From Oscillospiraceae bacterium (lineage in GTDB: Bacteria > Bacillota > Clostridia > Oscillospirales > CAG-272), in NCBI GenBank assembly GCA_015063305.1, contig SVUJ01000004.1:1-64000 (forward strand): DNA of 64,000 nt, written 5' to 3'. Positions within the stretch are counted from its first letter, which is position 1. Each line of letters opens with the position of its first letter. Of this stretch, positions 28,203 through 37,592 are shown one piece after another. The notes under the pieces are model-generated. The model had not been told where the DNA came from and made no database searches. It saw nothing but the letters and a program-made list of their open reading frames with translations. Both the position numbers and the translations under genes were made by a program.

Positions 28203-29024
28203 TTATTTCGCGCTAAGATATGCAACTCTGTCGTTTCCGCCGTAATCCTTGAATATCTCGCAGGAGTATCCGTTCGCGTTTGCTATCTCGGACACACTCT
28301 CGGCTTGGTCAAAGCCTATCTCAAAGAGCATAGTACCGCCGTGGTTGAGGTATTTGCCGTAGGAGGATATTATCTGACGGTAAAAATCAAGTCCGTCAGC
28401 TCCGCCGTCAAGCGCGGCTCTGGGCTCAAAGGAGAGCTCCTCGTCAAGAAGCTCGAGCGCTTCGGTGGTGATATAGGGCGGATTTGATATGATGCAGTCA
28501 AACGTGCCCAGCTCTTCCATAAATGAGGGCTCAAAAACGTCGGCTCTCATAAGTCCAAGGCGTTCTCCCACGCCGTTTTGCTCGGCGTTCTCACCCGCTA
28601 TCTCAACGGTCTCGGGGAATATATCAACTGCCACCGCGCGGCAATCGGGACGCATCGCAAGTGTAGATATAGCCACACATCCGCTTCCTGTACAGAGGTC
28701 GATAAATCTCGCTTTTTCGGGCAGAAGCTTTGCGGCTGTCTCGACAAGCACCTCGGTATCCTGTCTTGGTATGAGTGTGTTTTCGGTTATTCTATAACTC
28801 TCGTGACAGAATTCCCATATACCAAGAATATATTGCAGGGGATAGTGAGAGCATCTTTTTATTACTGCCGCATCAAGCTCGTCAGAGATAAAATCCTCGT
28901 TCGATCTCTTGAAAAGCTCGACCTTGTCTATATTACAAAAACGGCATATCAGCATTGCCGCCTCGGTTCTGTTGTTTTCAATTCCCGCCTCAAAGAGCAG
29001 ATTGCAAAGCTCGTTATAAGTCAT
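28203..29024 (-). CDS. prmC: Peptide chain release factor N5-glutamine methyltransferase
   Basis: 'LIPRQDTEVLVETA', 'FIDLCTGSGCVAIS', 'FDCIISNPPYITTEAL', 'ALDGGADGLDFYRQII'. Confidence 0.94.
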   Translation of the reverse strand: MTYNELCNLLFEAGIENNRTEAAMLICRFCNIDKVELFKRSNEDFISDELDAAVIKRCSHYPLQYILGIWEFCHESYRITENTLIPRQDTEVLVETAAKLLPEKARFIDLCTGSGCVAISTLAMRPDCRAVAVDIFPETVEIAGENAEQNGVGERLGLMRADVFEPSFMEELGTFDCIISNPPYITTEALELLDEELSFEPRAALDGGADGLDFYRQIISSYGKYLNHGGTMLFEIGFDQAESVSEIANANGYSCEIFKDYGGNDRVAYLSAK

Positions 29025-29202
29025 AAAGCCCTCTCAAAAAATTTATACCACCATTATAACAGATTTGCTCCCCAAAATAAAGGGTTTATAAAATATTTAT
29101 CAGAAAAATTTATTGTAAAAAAATTATTTTCCTTATTGCATTTTCAAAAAAATATGGTATACTATAATCAGTAAGTAAAATTTTATTTGGGAGGATATAT
29201 AA

Positions 29203-29436
29203 ATGAAACTTTTTAACTTCAAGAAAAAGACTAACTACGGTAAGATAATCGCTATCACAGCTGCTGCTGTTGTTGGCGTATGCGCTGTTGCATTCGTTGT
29301 TTACAAGCTTATCAAGAAGTACACCGAGGATCTCGTTTACGAGTGTGACGATCTTCTCGATGAGTGCGAGGATTGCGATCTCGTATTGGATGAGGAAGAG
29401 GCAGAGGAGTGCTGCTGCGCAGCTGACGCTGAGTAA
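29203..29436 (+). CDS. Small single-TM protein with acidic, cysteine-rich tail
   Basis: GGGAGG RBS; 'IIAITAAAVVGVCAVAFVVYKLI' then 'CDDLLDECEDCDLVLDEEEAEECCCAADAE'. Confidence 0.7.
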   Translation: MKLFNFKKKTNYGKIIAITAAAVVGVCAVAFVVYKLIKKYTEDLVYECDDLLDECEDCDLVLDEEEAEECCCAADAE

Positions 29437-29527
29437 TCTTATTTGACATCTAAGAGATAACAGGGGTGCCGTCTGCGGTACCCCTGTTGCCTTTAAATTG
29501 AATTCTATTTAAGTGTTTGGAGTCTGT

Positions 29528-30922
29528 ATGAAGATTTTTGATACTATAGCCGCGATAAGCACACCTCAGGGCAAGGGCGGCGTGGCAATGATAAGGATAT
29601 CGGGCAGCGATGCCCTCTCTGTGGCGGAGGCGGTGTTTGAGCCTGTATCTGGCAAGAGCCTCTCTGAGATCGGCGTGGGCAGAATGGTCTACGGAAGGAT
29701 ATTCGAGCGCCTGCCGAACGGAGATAAGAGCTGTATCGATGACGGTATGGCGGTATATTTCAAAGCGCCCCACTCCTTTACTACCGAGGATACGGTTGAG
29801 ATAAGCTGTCACGGCGGAAGCTTTGTGAGCAGGTGCGTACTGTCTGCTGTGCTGTCGGCGGGCGCGAGACACGCGAGCGCGGGAGAATTTACCCGAAGAG
29901 CCTTTCTTGGCGGAAGGATAGACCTGAGCGAGGCAGAGGCTATCGGAAAGCTGCTTGAGGCGAAGAATATAAATCAGCTTCACCTTGCGAGGGGCGGAAT
30001 GAGCGGTATCCTTACCGATAAGACGGCGGCTATATACAACGCTCTGCGGGAGATGCTCGGAAGCATATACGCGAAGATAGATTTTCCCGACGAGGATCTC
30101 GCTCAAATGTCCGCAGACGAGATGCGCGAAAGGCTTGAGGATATTCTGTGCTCACTTGAAAAGCTTGCGGCTACGTACCGTACGGGGCGAGCTGTCAACG
30201 AGGGAATAAAGACAGTTATATGCGGCAGAACGAACGCGGGAAAGAGCTCGGTCTATAACCGTTTGACCGGAGATGACTCGGCGATAGTTACAGATATAGA
30301 GGGAACTACCCGCGATATACTTAAGGAAACTGTAACGCTCGGAAAGACCACTCTGAGGATATATGACACCGCGGGTCTTCGCGCGACAGCTGACACGGTC
30401 GAAAATATTGGAATAGAGCGCGCCCTCTCGGAGATATCCACGGCAGAGCTCGTTCTGGCTGTTTTTGATACATCGAGAGAGCTTTCGCAGGACGATATTG
30501 AGCTTGTAGAGAGGCTGAAGGCGCTTGAGTGTCCCACGATAGCGCTCTTGAACAAGTCTGATATAGGCTCGGCGATGGATACCAAGGTTTTATTTGAAAG
30601 CTTTGAGCACATCGTAAACGTGAGCGCAAAGGACGGAAGCGGCTTTCACGAGCTTGGGGCGCTTGTGGAGAGTATGTTTATCGATATCGATATCGACCTC
30701 TCAAACGACGCCGTGGTGGCAGATGCAAGGCAATATTCCTCTATAATCAGGGCATCGGAGTGTATAAGAAGCGCGCTCGGCGGTATGCTTGACGGTATGG
30801 CGCTTGATCTTTGTTGTATCGACATAGAGGGCGCTATGCAGTCCTTGGGCGAGCTTGAGGGCAGAGAAGTGGGAGAGGAGATAGTCTCCGAAATATTCTC
30901 GAAATTCTGTGTTGGAAAATAA
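29528..30922 (+). CDS. mnmE: tRNA modification GTPase MnmE
   Basis: 'DTIAAISTPQGKGGVAMIRISG', 'GRTNAGKSSVYNRLTGDDSAIVTDIEGTTRDIL', C-terminal 'EIFSKFCVGK'. Confidence 0.97.
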   Translation: MKIFDTIAAISTPQGKGGVAMIRISGSDALSVAEAVFEPVSGKSLSEIGVGRMVYGRIFERLPNGDKSCIDDGMAVYFKAPHSFTTEDTVEISCHGGSFVSRCVLSAVLSAGARHASAGEFTRRAFLGGRIDLSEAEAIGKLLEAKNINQLHLARGGMSGILTDKTAAIYNALREMLGSIYAKIDFPDEDLAQMSADEMRERLEDILCSLEKLAATYRTGRAVNEGIKTVICGRTNAGKSSVYNRLTGDDSAIVTDIEGTTRDILKETVTLGKTTLRIYDTAGLRATADTVENIGIERALSEISTAELVLAVFDTSRELSQDDIELVERLKALECPTIALLNKSDIGSAMDTKVLFESFEHIVNVSAKDGSGFHELGALVESMFIDIDIDLSNDAVVADARQYSSIIRASECIRSALGGMLDGMALDLCCIDIEGAMQSLGELEGREVGEEIVSEIFSKFCVGK

Positions 30923-30961
30923 AGAGCAGATTATCTATTTTAAGAGTGAAATTTATAAATT

Positions 30962-31001
30962 TCGGCAGAGGGTTGTACCTCTGCCGATTTTGTGATATAA
31001 T
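30962..31001 (+). promoter_or_regulatory. RAYT1 leader: hairpin with T run overlapping a putative promoter (-35 TTGTAC in the loop region, -10 TATAAT)
   Basis: TCGGCAGAGG/CCTCTGCCGA stem at 30962-30987; TTGTAC 30973-30978 and TATAAT 30996-31001, 17-bp spacer. Confidence 0.6.
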
Positions 31002-31017
31002 ATTGTGGGTGATGAAA

Positions 31018-31545
31018 ATGGATAAAACAAAAGGGTTGCCGGATAGAAAACATTTGCGGTTGCAGAATTTTGATTATGATACGCCGGGCGCATATTTTAT
31101 TACAATATGCACACATAACAGAAAATGTACGTTATCACATATCGTAGGGGCGATTCACGAATCGTCCGAAATTAAATTGACGGAATATGGGATGATTGTT
31201 GATGAAATCATAAATGATATTTCTAAGCGGTTTAAGATAGAGGTGGATAGATATGTTATAATGCCCAACCATATTCACCTTATTATCGTAATTACAGATA
31301 ACGAAGAACTACGGACGATTCGTGAATCGCCCCTACGAGGTCGTTCTATAATCTCAAAAATGATAGGATACGTTAAAATGAATGCATCTAAAGAAATTCA
31401 TAGAAAATTTGGCAATACTATTGTTTGGCAACGAGGATTTCACGATCACATCATACGCGATAAAGACGATTATGAAAAAATTTCCAAATATATTTATGAG
31501 AATCCAACCAAATGGCAATACGATTGTTTTTATACAGAAGAATAA
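31018..31545 (+). CDS. REP-associated tyrosine transposase (RAYT, Y1_Tnp family), copy 1
   Basis: 'LPDRKHLRLQNFDYDTPGAYFITICTHNRK', HUH-like 'MPNHIHLIIV', 'HDHIIRDKDDYEKISKYIYENPTKW'. Confidence 0.93.
   Translation: MDKTKGLPDRKHLRLQNFDYDTPGAYFITICTHNRKCTLSHIVGAIHESSEIKLTEYGMIVDEIINDISKRFKIEVDRYVIMPNHIHLIIVITDNEELRTIRESPLRGRSIISKMIGYVKMNASKEIHRKFGNTIVWQRGFHDHIIRDKDDYEKISKYIYENPTKWQYDCFYTEE
31142..31338. repeat. 27-nt perfect inverted repeat of REP-like palindromes inside RAYT1
   Basis: TCGTAGGGGCGATTCACGAATCGTCCG (31142-31168) and its exact reverse complement (31312-31338). Confidence 0.95.
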
Positions 31546-31581
31546 GGTGTATATAATTTAATAAATAAAATACAAAAAAAC

Positions 31582-31615
31582 AAGGCGCAGAGCTTGAAAA
31601 GTTCTGCGCTTTTTG
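31582..31615. terminator. Bidirectional terminator between RAYT1 and proA
   Basis: AAGGCGCAGAGCTTGAAAAGTTCTGCGCTTTTT. Confidence 0.7.
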
Positions 31616-31617
31616 CT

Positions 31618-32868
31618 TTATCTGATATTTCCGTTGCCTTTTATAAGGTATTTCTCGGTTGTGAGCGCGGGAAGACCCATAGGTCCTCTTACGTGGAGCT
31701 TTTGCGTTGATATTCCTATCTCCGCGCCAAAGCCAAACTCTCCGCCGTCGGTAAATCTCGTTGAGGCGTTTACGTATACCACCGCAGAGTTTACCTCGTC
31801 AAGGAATTTCTGTGCCGACTCCTCGGAGCTTGTTACTATCGCCTCACTGTGCGCGGTGCTGTGCTTATTGATATGGTCTATCGCCTCGGAGATGGTGTTC
31901 ACCACCTTTATTGCAAGGATATAGTCGTTATATTCGGTGTCAAAATCCTCGTCGGTGGCTTCCGCGGCGTTGGGTATGAGCACCTTGGTCTTCGCGCAGC
32001 CTCGTATCTCAAGGTTGAATTCCTCTGCTGCCTTTGCGAAGTCGGGCAGGAATTTCGGGGCTATGCTCGCGTGTACAAGCATAGTTTCTATAGCGTTGCA
32101 GACCGAGGGGCGGGAGCATTTTGCGTTTATGGCTATATCTATTGCCATTGCGATATCGGCGCTGTCGTCAACGTAAAGGTGACAGTTTCCCGCACCCGTT
32201 TCGATAACCGGAACCTTGGCGTTTTCGGTGACGTTTTTGATAAGTCCCTTTCCGCCGCGGGGGATCAGCACGTCAACGTATCCCCTCATATTCATAAGTA
32301 TATTCGCGCTCTCTCGCTCGGTGGACTGTATAAGCTCTACCGAATGGGGGTCAAAGCCCGAAGCCTCGAGCGCTCTTTTCATTGTCTTAACGAGAACGCT
32401 ATTTGTGTTTATAGCCTCTTTTCCGCCTCTGAGCACCACGGCGTTTCCTGTTTTAAGACAGAGCGCCGCCGAATCGACAGTTACGTTGGGGCGAGCCTCG
32501 TATATTATGGCGATAACACCGAGGGGAACGCGAACGCGCGAGATCTGTATGCCCGAGGGGCGCGACCAGCTCTCGCCCTTGCCAACGGGGTCTTCGAGCA
32601 AGGTAAGCTCCTGCAGGGAACTGCATATACCCTTTATTCTCGCTTCGGTGAGGGTCAGTCTGTCAAGCATAGTCGCGGGAACGCCGTTTTCCTCTGCCGC
32701 GGCGAGATCGCGCTCGTTTGCCTCTATTATCTCTACCTGGTCCTCCTGCAAAAACTCGGCTATTTTAAGCAGGAGCGCGTTTTTGCTTTCTGTACTCGCA
32801 AGTGCGAGCGCCGCTGAGGCTGATCTTGCACTTTCGCAGAGTATCTGTATATCCTCTTGTAATGACAT
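31618..32868 (-). CDS. proA: Glutamate-5-semialdehyde dehydrogenase (gamma-glutamyl phosphate reductase)
   Basis: 'VPLGVIAIIYEARPNVTVDSAALCLKTGNAVVLRGGKEA', 'DVLIPRGGKGLIKNV', 'AVVYVNASTRFTDGGEFGFGAEIGISTQKLHVRGPMGL'. Confidence 0.96.
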   Translation of the reverse strand: MSLQEDIQILCESARSASAALALASTESKNALLLKIAEFLQEDQVEIIEANERDLAAAEENGVPATMLDRLTLTEARIKGICSSLQELTLLEDPVGKGESWSRPSGIQISRVRVPLGVIAIIYEARPNVTVDSAALCLKTGNAVVLRGGKEAINTNSVLVKTMKRALEASGFDPHSVELIQSTERESANILMNMRGYVDVLIPRGGKGLIKNVTENAKVPVIETGAGNCHLYVDDSADIAMAIDIAINAKCSRPSVCNAIETMLVHASIAPKFLPDFAKAAEEFNLEIRGCAKTKVLIPNAAEATDEDFDTEYNDYILAIKVVNTISEAIDHINKHSTAHSEAIVTSSEESAQKFLDEVNSAVVYVNASTRFTDGGEFGFGAEIGISTQKLHVRGPMGLPALTTEKYLIKGNGNIR

Positions 32869-32898
32869 AATTTTTTCCTTCCTGATATTGTTTTATAA

Positions 32899-33405
32899 TT
32901 AATCTATTCGTTTGAGAACCTTTTCTATCTCGCAGATATAAAATCTGTGGAAATCGCCGCCGCTGTAATTGGAGAGCGGATCTTCTGCGGTGAATTTATC
33001 CTTGGCGATATCGTCGGCGTAGAGCTTACGGCATATAAACACCAGCTTTGCTTCGCAGATGACCGGCGCGCCGTCTATCATTGCGGTCGTCAGCGAGGTG
33101 TCCGAGAGCTTATCGCAATCGCGTCCGCTCTTTGTGCCGCAGTATTTTAGGGCGTCGCGGTATTTTTCATCGAAGAACGAAAGCGAGAGCTTTTCGGATC
33201 TTTCGGTAAATTCGTAGGTGTATCTTGAGGGGCGGATATATACCGTACACACGTTCTTGCCCCAAAGCACTCCCATACTGCCCCAGCTTGCGGTCATAGT
33301 ATTTACTTTTTCTCCGTCCGAGGCGGTTATCAACATCCAGTCTTTTCCTATAAGCTTCATAGAGTTTTCAACTTCATACGGAGTTATTTCTTTGAAACTG
33401 CTCAT
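32899..33405 (-). CDS. Flavin reductase-like FMN-binding protein
   Basis: 'KDWMLITASDGEKVNTMTASWGSMGVLWGKNVCTVYIRPSRYTYEF'. Confidence 0.82.
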   Translation of the reverse strand: MSSFKEITPYEVENSMKLIGKDWMLITASDGEKVNTMTASWGSMGVLWGKNVCTVYIRPSRYTYEFTERSEKLSLSFFDEKYRDALKYCGTKSGRDCDKLSDTSLTTAMIDGAPVICEAKLVFICRKLYADDIAKDKFTAEDPLSNYSGGDFHRFYICEIEKVLKRID

Positions 33406-33575
33406 AAAGACCTCCAAAAATATTATTCATATATTATTATATTATACCAAATATATATCAATTCGTCAACAAAAAATTGTTATATATAAAAATGAATAAA
33501 TTTATTGCAATCTATCGACTTTTTTACGCAATTGGTGTATAATTATCGGGTATAAACTTACACTGGAGATAAAAA

Positions 33576-34610
33576 ATGCAAAATAATCTTGATTTTATAA
33601 GAAAGCTGCCCATACCGAGGGATCTTAAAGAACAGTATCCGCTCAAGCCCGAATATGTCGAAAAGAAGATAAAAAGAGATGCTGAGATAGCCGACGTATT
33701 CACAGGGAAGGACAACAGACTCATACTCATAATAGGACCGTGTTCTGCCGACAGAGAGGACGCGGTGCTTGACTATATCTCGAGAATAGCCGAGCTTCAG
33801 GAAAAGGTGAAGGACAAGATACTTATTATACCTCGTATATATACCAACAAGCCCAGGACCACGGGCGACGGATATAAGGGAATGGTTCACCAGCCCAACC
33901 CCGACGGACGCGAGGATATGCTCGAGGGTATCATATCTATCAGAAGGCTGCACACGAGAGCAATAGAAGAAACAGGTCTTTTCTGCGCCGATGAGATGCT
34001 CTATCCCGAAAACTACAGATATCTTTCCGACCTTCTCGCTTACGTTGCCGTGGGCGCGAGGTCTGTTGAAAATCAGCAGCACAGACTTATATCAAGCGGT
34101 ATCGACGTTCCCGTGGGAATGAAGAATCCGACCTCGGGAGATATTTCGGTAATGCTTAACTCTATTACCGCCGCACAGCACTCGCACACCTTCCTTTATA
34201 GAGGTTGGGAGTGTGTGTCTAAGGGAAATCCCTTGGCTCACGCTATACTCAGAGGATATCTGAACAAGCACGGAGAGTCGCATCCCAATTATCACTTTGA
34301 GGATCTGATACACCTGTATGACGAATACAAGAAGCGCGAGCTTTCCAATATGTCGCTTATAGTGGATACCAACCACGCTAACTCGGGAAAGAAGTATCTC
34401 GAGCAGGAGCGTATATGCAAGGAAGTGCTTCACGCCTGCCGCCACTCGGAGAAGATAAAGAGCTACGTAAAGGGCTTTATGATAGAGAGCTATATCGAGG
34501 ACGGAGCGCAGAAGATAGGAGAGGGTGTATATGGAAAGTCTATAACCGACCCATGTCTTGGCTGGGCAAAAACAGAGAGGCTGGTATACGATCTCGCCGA
34601 CCTGATATGA
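33576..34610 (+). CDS. 3-deoxy-7-phosphoheptulonate synthase (AroG/F/H class)
   Basis: 'LILIIGPCSADREDAVLDYISRIA', 'YTNKPRTTGDGYKGM', 'GARSVENQQHR', 'VGMKNPTSGDI'. Confidence 0.93.
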   Translation: MQNNLDFIRKLPIPRDLKEQYPLKPEYVEKKIKRDAEIADVFTGKDNRLILIIGPCSADREDAVLDYISRIAELQEKVKDKILIIPRIYTNKPRTTGDGYKGMVHQPNPDGREDMLEGIISIRRLHTRAIEETGLFCADEMLYPENYRYLSDLLAYVAVGARSVENQQHRLISSGIDVPVGMKNPTSGDISVMLNSITAAQHSHTFLYRGWECVSKGNPLAHAILRGYLNKHGESHPNYHFEDLIHLYDEYKKRELSNMSLIVDTNHANSGKKYLEQERICKEVLHACRHSEKIKSYVKGFMIESYIEDGAQKIGEGVYGKSITDPCLGWAKTERLVYDLADLI

Positions 34611-34815
34611 CCTTTTTTGTCGATATTTTTGGCATTTGGAAAATCATTTTTGATATAAAAATAAAAAAGTTGGAAAAAACTATTTACAAATAGAAAAAAT
34701 AGTGTTATAATAACTACACATGTCATCGGCTCGGTTTGCGGATAAAAGACTGTTTTACAGTTGTTCACCCACCGTTTGCTGTGTCTGTGACAAATAATTT
34801 TAAGAGGTGAAAAAA

Positions 34816-35079
34816 ATGCTTAAAGACGAAAAGCAGGCAATTATTGAACAGTATGCCACCCACGAGGGTGACACAGGTTCGCCCGAGGTGCAGATCGCGC
34901 TTCTGACTTACAGAATCAACAATCTTACAGAGCACCTTAAGAGCAACCACAAGGACCATCACAGCCGTCGCGGACTTCTCAAGATGGTTGGTCACAGAAG
35001 AAACCTTCTGAACTACCTTCAGAAAACCGATATCGAGCGTTACCGCGCGATCATCGCTAAGCTGAACATCAGAAAGTAA
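34816..35079 (+). CDS. rpsO: 30S ribosomal protein S15
   Basis: '[54 protein letters not shown]'. Confidence 0.98.
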   Translation: MLKDEKQAIIEQYATHEGDTGSPEVQIALLTYRINNLTEHLKSNHKDHHSRRGLLKMVGHRRNLLNYLQKTDIERYRAIIAKLNIRK

Positions 35080-35093
35080 TCTCAATAATTGTC

Positions 35094-35144
35094 GGAGTGA
35101 AGGGTGGAGAAAGATCTCGACTCCTCACTCCGTGTTCTTTTGTA
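35094..35144 (+). terminator. Terminator-like hairpin after rpsO
   Basis: CGGAGTGA...TCACTCCG with inner GGAG/CTCC, then TGTTCTTTTG. Confidence 0.65.
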
Positions 35145-35153
35145 GCCCTGATA

Positions 35154-35345
35154 TCACAAAGAAATACTTTTTCTCGCACCGGATTAGCAGTTAATTGTTT
35201 GCCGCGCATATGGCACGGATGGTCTAACGAAGCGTTACCATCGTGTGATAAACTAAAAAATCAGCAGTTCCGCCCCCCGATCTTTGGGACCGGCACTGCC
35301 GGCGACTTGGGCGACACGCAATTAAGTGCTAAACCTTTGTGAGAA
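35154..35345 (+). ncRNA. Candidate structured RNA / cis-regulatory leader upstream of pnp (unidentified class)
   Basis: Nested long-range pairings: TCACAAAG(35154-35161)/CTTTGTGA(35335-35342); TAGCAGTTAATTG(35185-35197)/CAATTAAGTGCTA(35319-35331), 12 of 13 pairs; inner hairpins CACGGATGGT/ACCATCGTG (one bulge) and CCGGC-ACT-GCCGG. Confidence 0.65.
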
Positions 35346-35379
35346 AGTATAAATATATTATATTTTTTGGAGGTTTAAA

Positions 35380-37494
35380 ATGTCCAACGCTATAAGCTCA
35401 CAGATGGAATTTAAAAACTACAAGGTGTTTAATTACACCTATGCGGGCCGTCCCCTCGTTGTTGAAACAGGTAAAATGGCAGGCCTTGCAAACGGCTCGG
35501 TTCTCATTCGTTACGGTGAAACAGCGCTCCTTTGCTGCGCTACCGCGTCTGCAAAGCCCCGTGACGGTATCGATTTTCTCCCCCTCTCGGTAGACTATGA
35601 CGAGAGAATGTACGCTGCGGGAAAGATCCCCGGCGGTTACCTCAAGCGCGAGGGTAAGCCCTCTGAGAAGGCTGTTCTCACCTCTCGTGTTATCGACCGT
35701 CCTATCCGTCCCCTTTTCCCCAAGGATCTCCGCAACGACGTTGCGCTCACACTTACAGTTATGTCTGTAGACCCCGACTGCTCTCCTGAGATCACCGCTA
35801 TGATAGGTGCGTCTATAGCTCTTTCTATATCCGATATTCCGTGGAACGGACCGATCGGTGGCGCGTTCATAGGTCTTGTTGACGGCAAGTTCGTTGTCAA
35901 TCCCACCGAGGCTGAGCAGAAGAAGAGCGATCTCCAGCTCACCGTTGCCGCTTCTACCGAGAAGGTAGTTATGATAGAGGCAGGTGCTAACGAGGTCGAT
36001 GACGACACTATGTACGAGGCGATCATGCTCGCTCACAGAGAGATAAAGGATCTTCTTGAGTTCATCAACGCTATCGTTGACGAGATCGGTAAGCCCAAGT
36101 TTGCTTATCCCTCTTGCGAGCTTGACCACGATATGTTCGATAAGATCTTCGATTTCTGCGAAAAGGATATGATGGAAGCTCTCGACACCGACGATAAGAA
36201 TATCCGTGACGAGAAGGTAGTTCCGATAACCGACGCTATAATCGAGAAGTTCGGCGAGGAATATCCCGATCTTCCCACTATGATGGACGAGCTTATCTAC
36301 AAGATACAGAAGAAGATCGTTCGCCGTTGGTTGCTTGTTGACAAGAAGCGTGTTGACGGAAGAAGAATGGATCAGATAAGACCTCTCGGAAGCGAAGTAG
36401 GACTTCTGCCCCGCGCTCACGGTTCGGGTCTGTTTACAAGAGGTCAGACACAGGTCCTCACCGTTGCAACTCTCGGAACTCTCTCCGAGGCTCAGATGCT
36501 CGACGGTATAGACAGCGAGACCGAGAAGAGATATATGCACCACTACAATATGCCCGGCTTCTCCACAGGTGAGGCTAAGCCCACAAGAAGCCCCGGACGC
36601 AGAGAGATCGGTCACGGCGCGCTCGCAGAGCGTTCACTCGTTCCCGTTCTCCCCTCTGCTGAGGAATTCCCCTATGCTATCCGTCTTGTATCCGACGTTG
36701 TTTCCTCTAACGGTTCTACCTCTCAGGGTTCTGTATGCGGTTCTACACTTGCTCTTATGGACGCGGGTGTTCCGATAAAAGCCCCCGTTGCGGGTATCTC
36801 CTGCGGACTTATCACCGCTGAGGACGGAAGCTGGGATACTATGCTCGACATTCAGGGTCTTGAGGACTTTTACGGAGATATGGACTTCAAGGTAGCGGGA
36901 ACTCACAAGGGTATCACCTCTATCCAGATGGACCTTAAGATCGACGGTCTTACTCCCGAAATAATCAAGGCGGCTCTCGCTCAGACACACATCGGACGTG
37001 ACTATATAATTGATGAAGTAATTCTCAAGGCTATCCCCGCTCCCAGAGCAGAGGTATCCAAGTACGCGCCCAAGATGACCACCTTCAAGATAGACCCCGA
37101 CAAGATACGCGAGGTCATCGGTAAGGGCGGATCTGTTATCCAGAAGATCGTTGCAGAGTCCGGCGCTAAGGTCGATATAGACGACAACGGAACTATCTGC
37201 ATCGCGGCTGTAAACGGAGAGAGCGCTGCTATCGCTAAATCTATGATAGACGCTATCGTATTCGAGCCCGAGGTTGGCGCGGTATACACAGGTACTGTTA
37301 CAGGCATCAAGGAATTCGGATGCTTCGTTGAGTACGCTCCCGGAAAAGAGGGAATGGTTCACATCTCTAAGATCGCAAAGGCGAGAATAGAGAAGGTTGA
37401 GGACGTTCTCAAGCTTGGCGACGTAGTTAAGGTCAAGTATATGGGTCTTGATAAGAAGGGCCGTATGGACTTCTCTATAAAGGACGCAGAGTAA
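35380..37494 (+). CDS. pnp: Polyribonucleotide nucleotidyltransferase
   Basis: 'DFLPLSVDYDERMYAAGKIPGGYLKREGKPSEKAVLTSRVIDRPIRPLFPKDLRNDV', KH motif 'IREVIGKGGSVIQKI', S1 domain at the C-terminus. Confidence 0.98.
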   Translation: MSNAISSQMEFKNYKVFNYTYAGRPLVVETGKMAGLANGSVLIRYGETALLCCATASAKPRDGIDFLPLSVDYDERMYAAGKIPGGYLKREGKPSEKAVLTSRVIDRPIRPLFPKDLRNDVALTLTVMSVDPDCSPEITAMIGASIALSISDIPWNGPIGGAFIGLVDGKFVVNPTEAEQKKSDLQLTVAASTEKVVMIEAGANEVDDDTMYEAIMLAHREIKDLLEFINAIVDEIGKPKFAYPSCELDHDMFDKIFDFCEKDMMEALDTDDKNIRDEKVVPITDAIIEKFGEEYPDLPTMMDELIYKIQKKIVRRWLLVDKKRVDGRRMDQIRPLGSEVGLLPRAHGSGLFTRGQTQVLTVATLGTLSEAQMLDGIDSETEKRYMHHYNMPGFSTGEAKPTRSPGRREIGHGALAERSLVPVLPSAEEFPYAIRLVSDVVSSNGSTSQGSVCGSTLALMDAGVPIKAPVAGISCGLITAEDGSWDTMLDIQGLEDFYGDMDFKVAGTHKGITSIQMDLKIDGLTPEIIKAALAQTHIGRDYIIDEVILKAIPAPRAEVSKYAPKMTTFKIDPDKIREVIGKGGSVIQKIVAESGAKVDIDDNGTICIAAVNGESAAIAKSMIDAIVFEPEVGAVYTGTVTGIKEFGCFVEYAPGKEGMVHISKIAKARIEKVEDVLKLGDVVKVKYMGLDKKGRMDFSIKDAE

Positions 37495-37592
37495 TATTTA
37501 TATCGTAGAGGTGAAAAGCGAAGAGATAGCGGGGAACTGTTGTCGATTTGCTTTTCACTCTTGCTTATTAAGAGAAAACAGGAGGGACTGAG

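Noticed and set aside
34720-34806. Autoregulatory S15 leader upstream of rpsO
   Set aside because: A small hairpin (ACTGT-TTT-ACAGT) is present, but I could not align it to a known S15 leader class by eye.
35097-35342. 81-aa ORF between rpsO and pnp
   Set aside because: Composition looks non-coding and it overlaps the predicted stem structures; the region is better explained as RNA.
35154-35345. HDV-like ribozyme, T-box or cobalamin riboswitch in the rpsO-pnp gap
   Set aside because: The signature sequences I know for these classes were not found, and the strand order does not fit the HDV nested pseudoknot.
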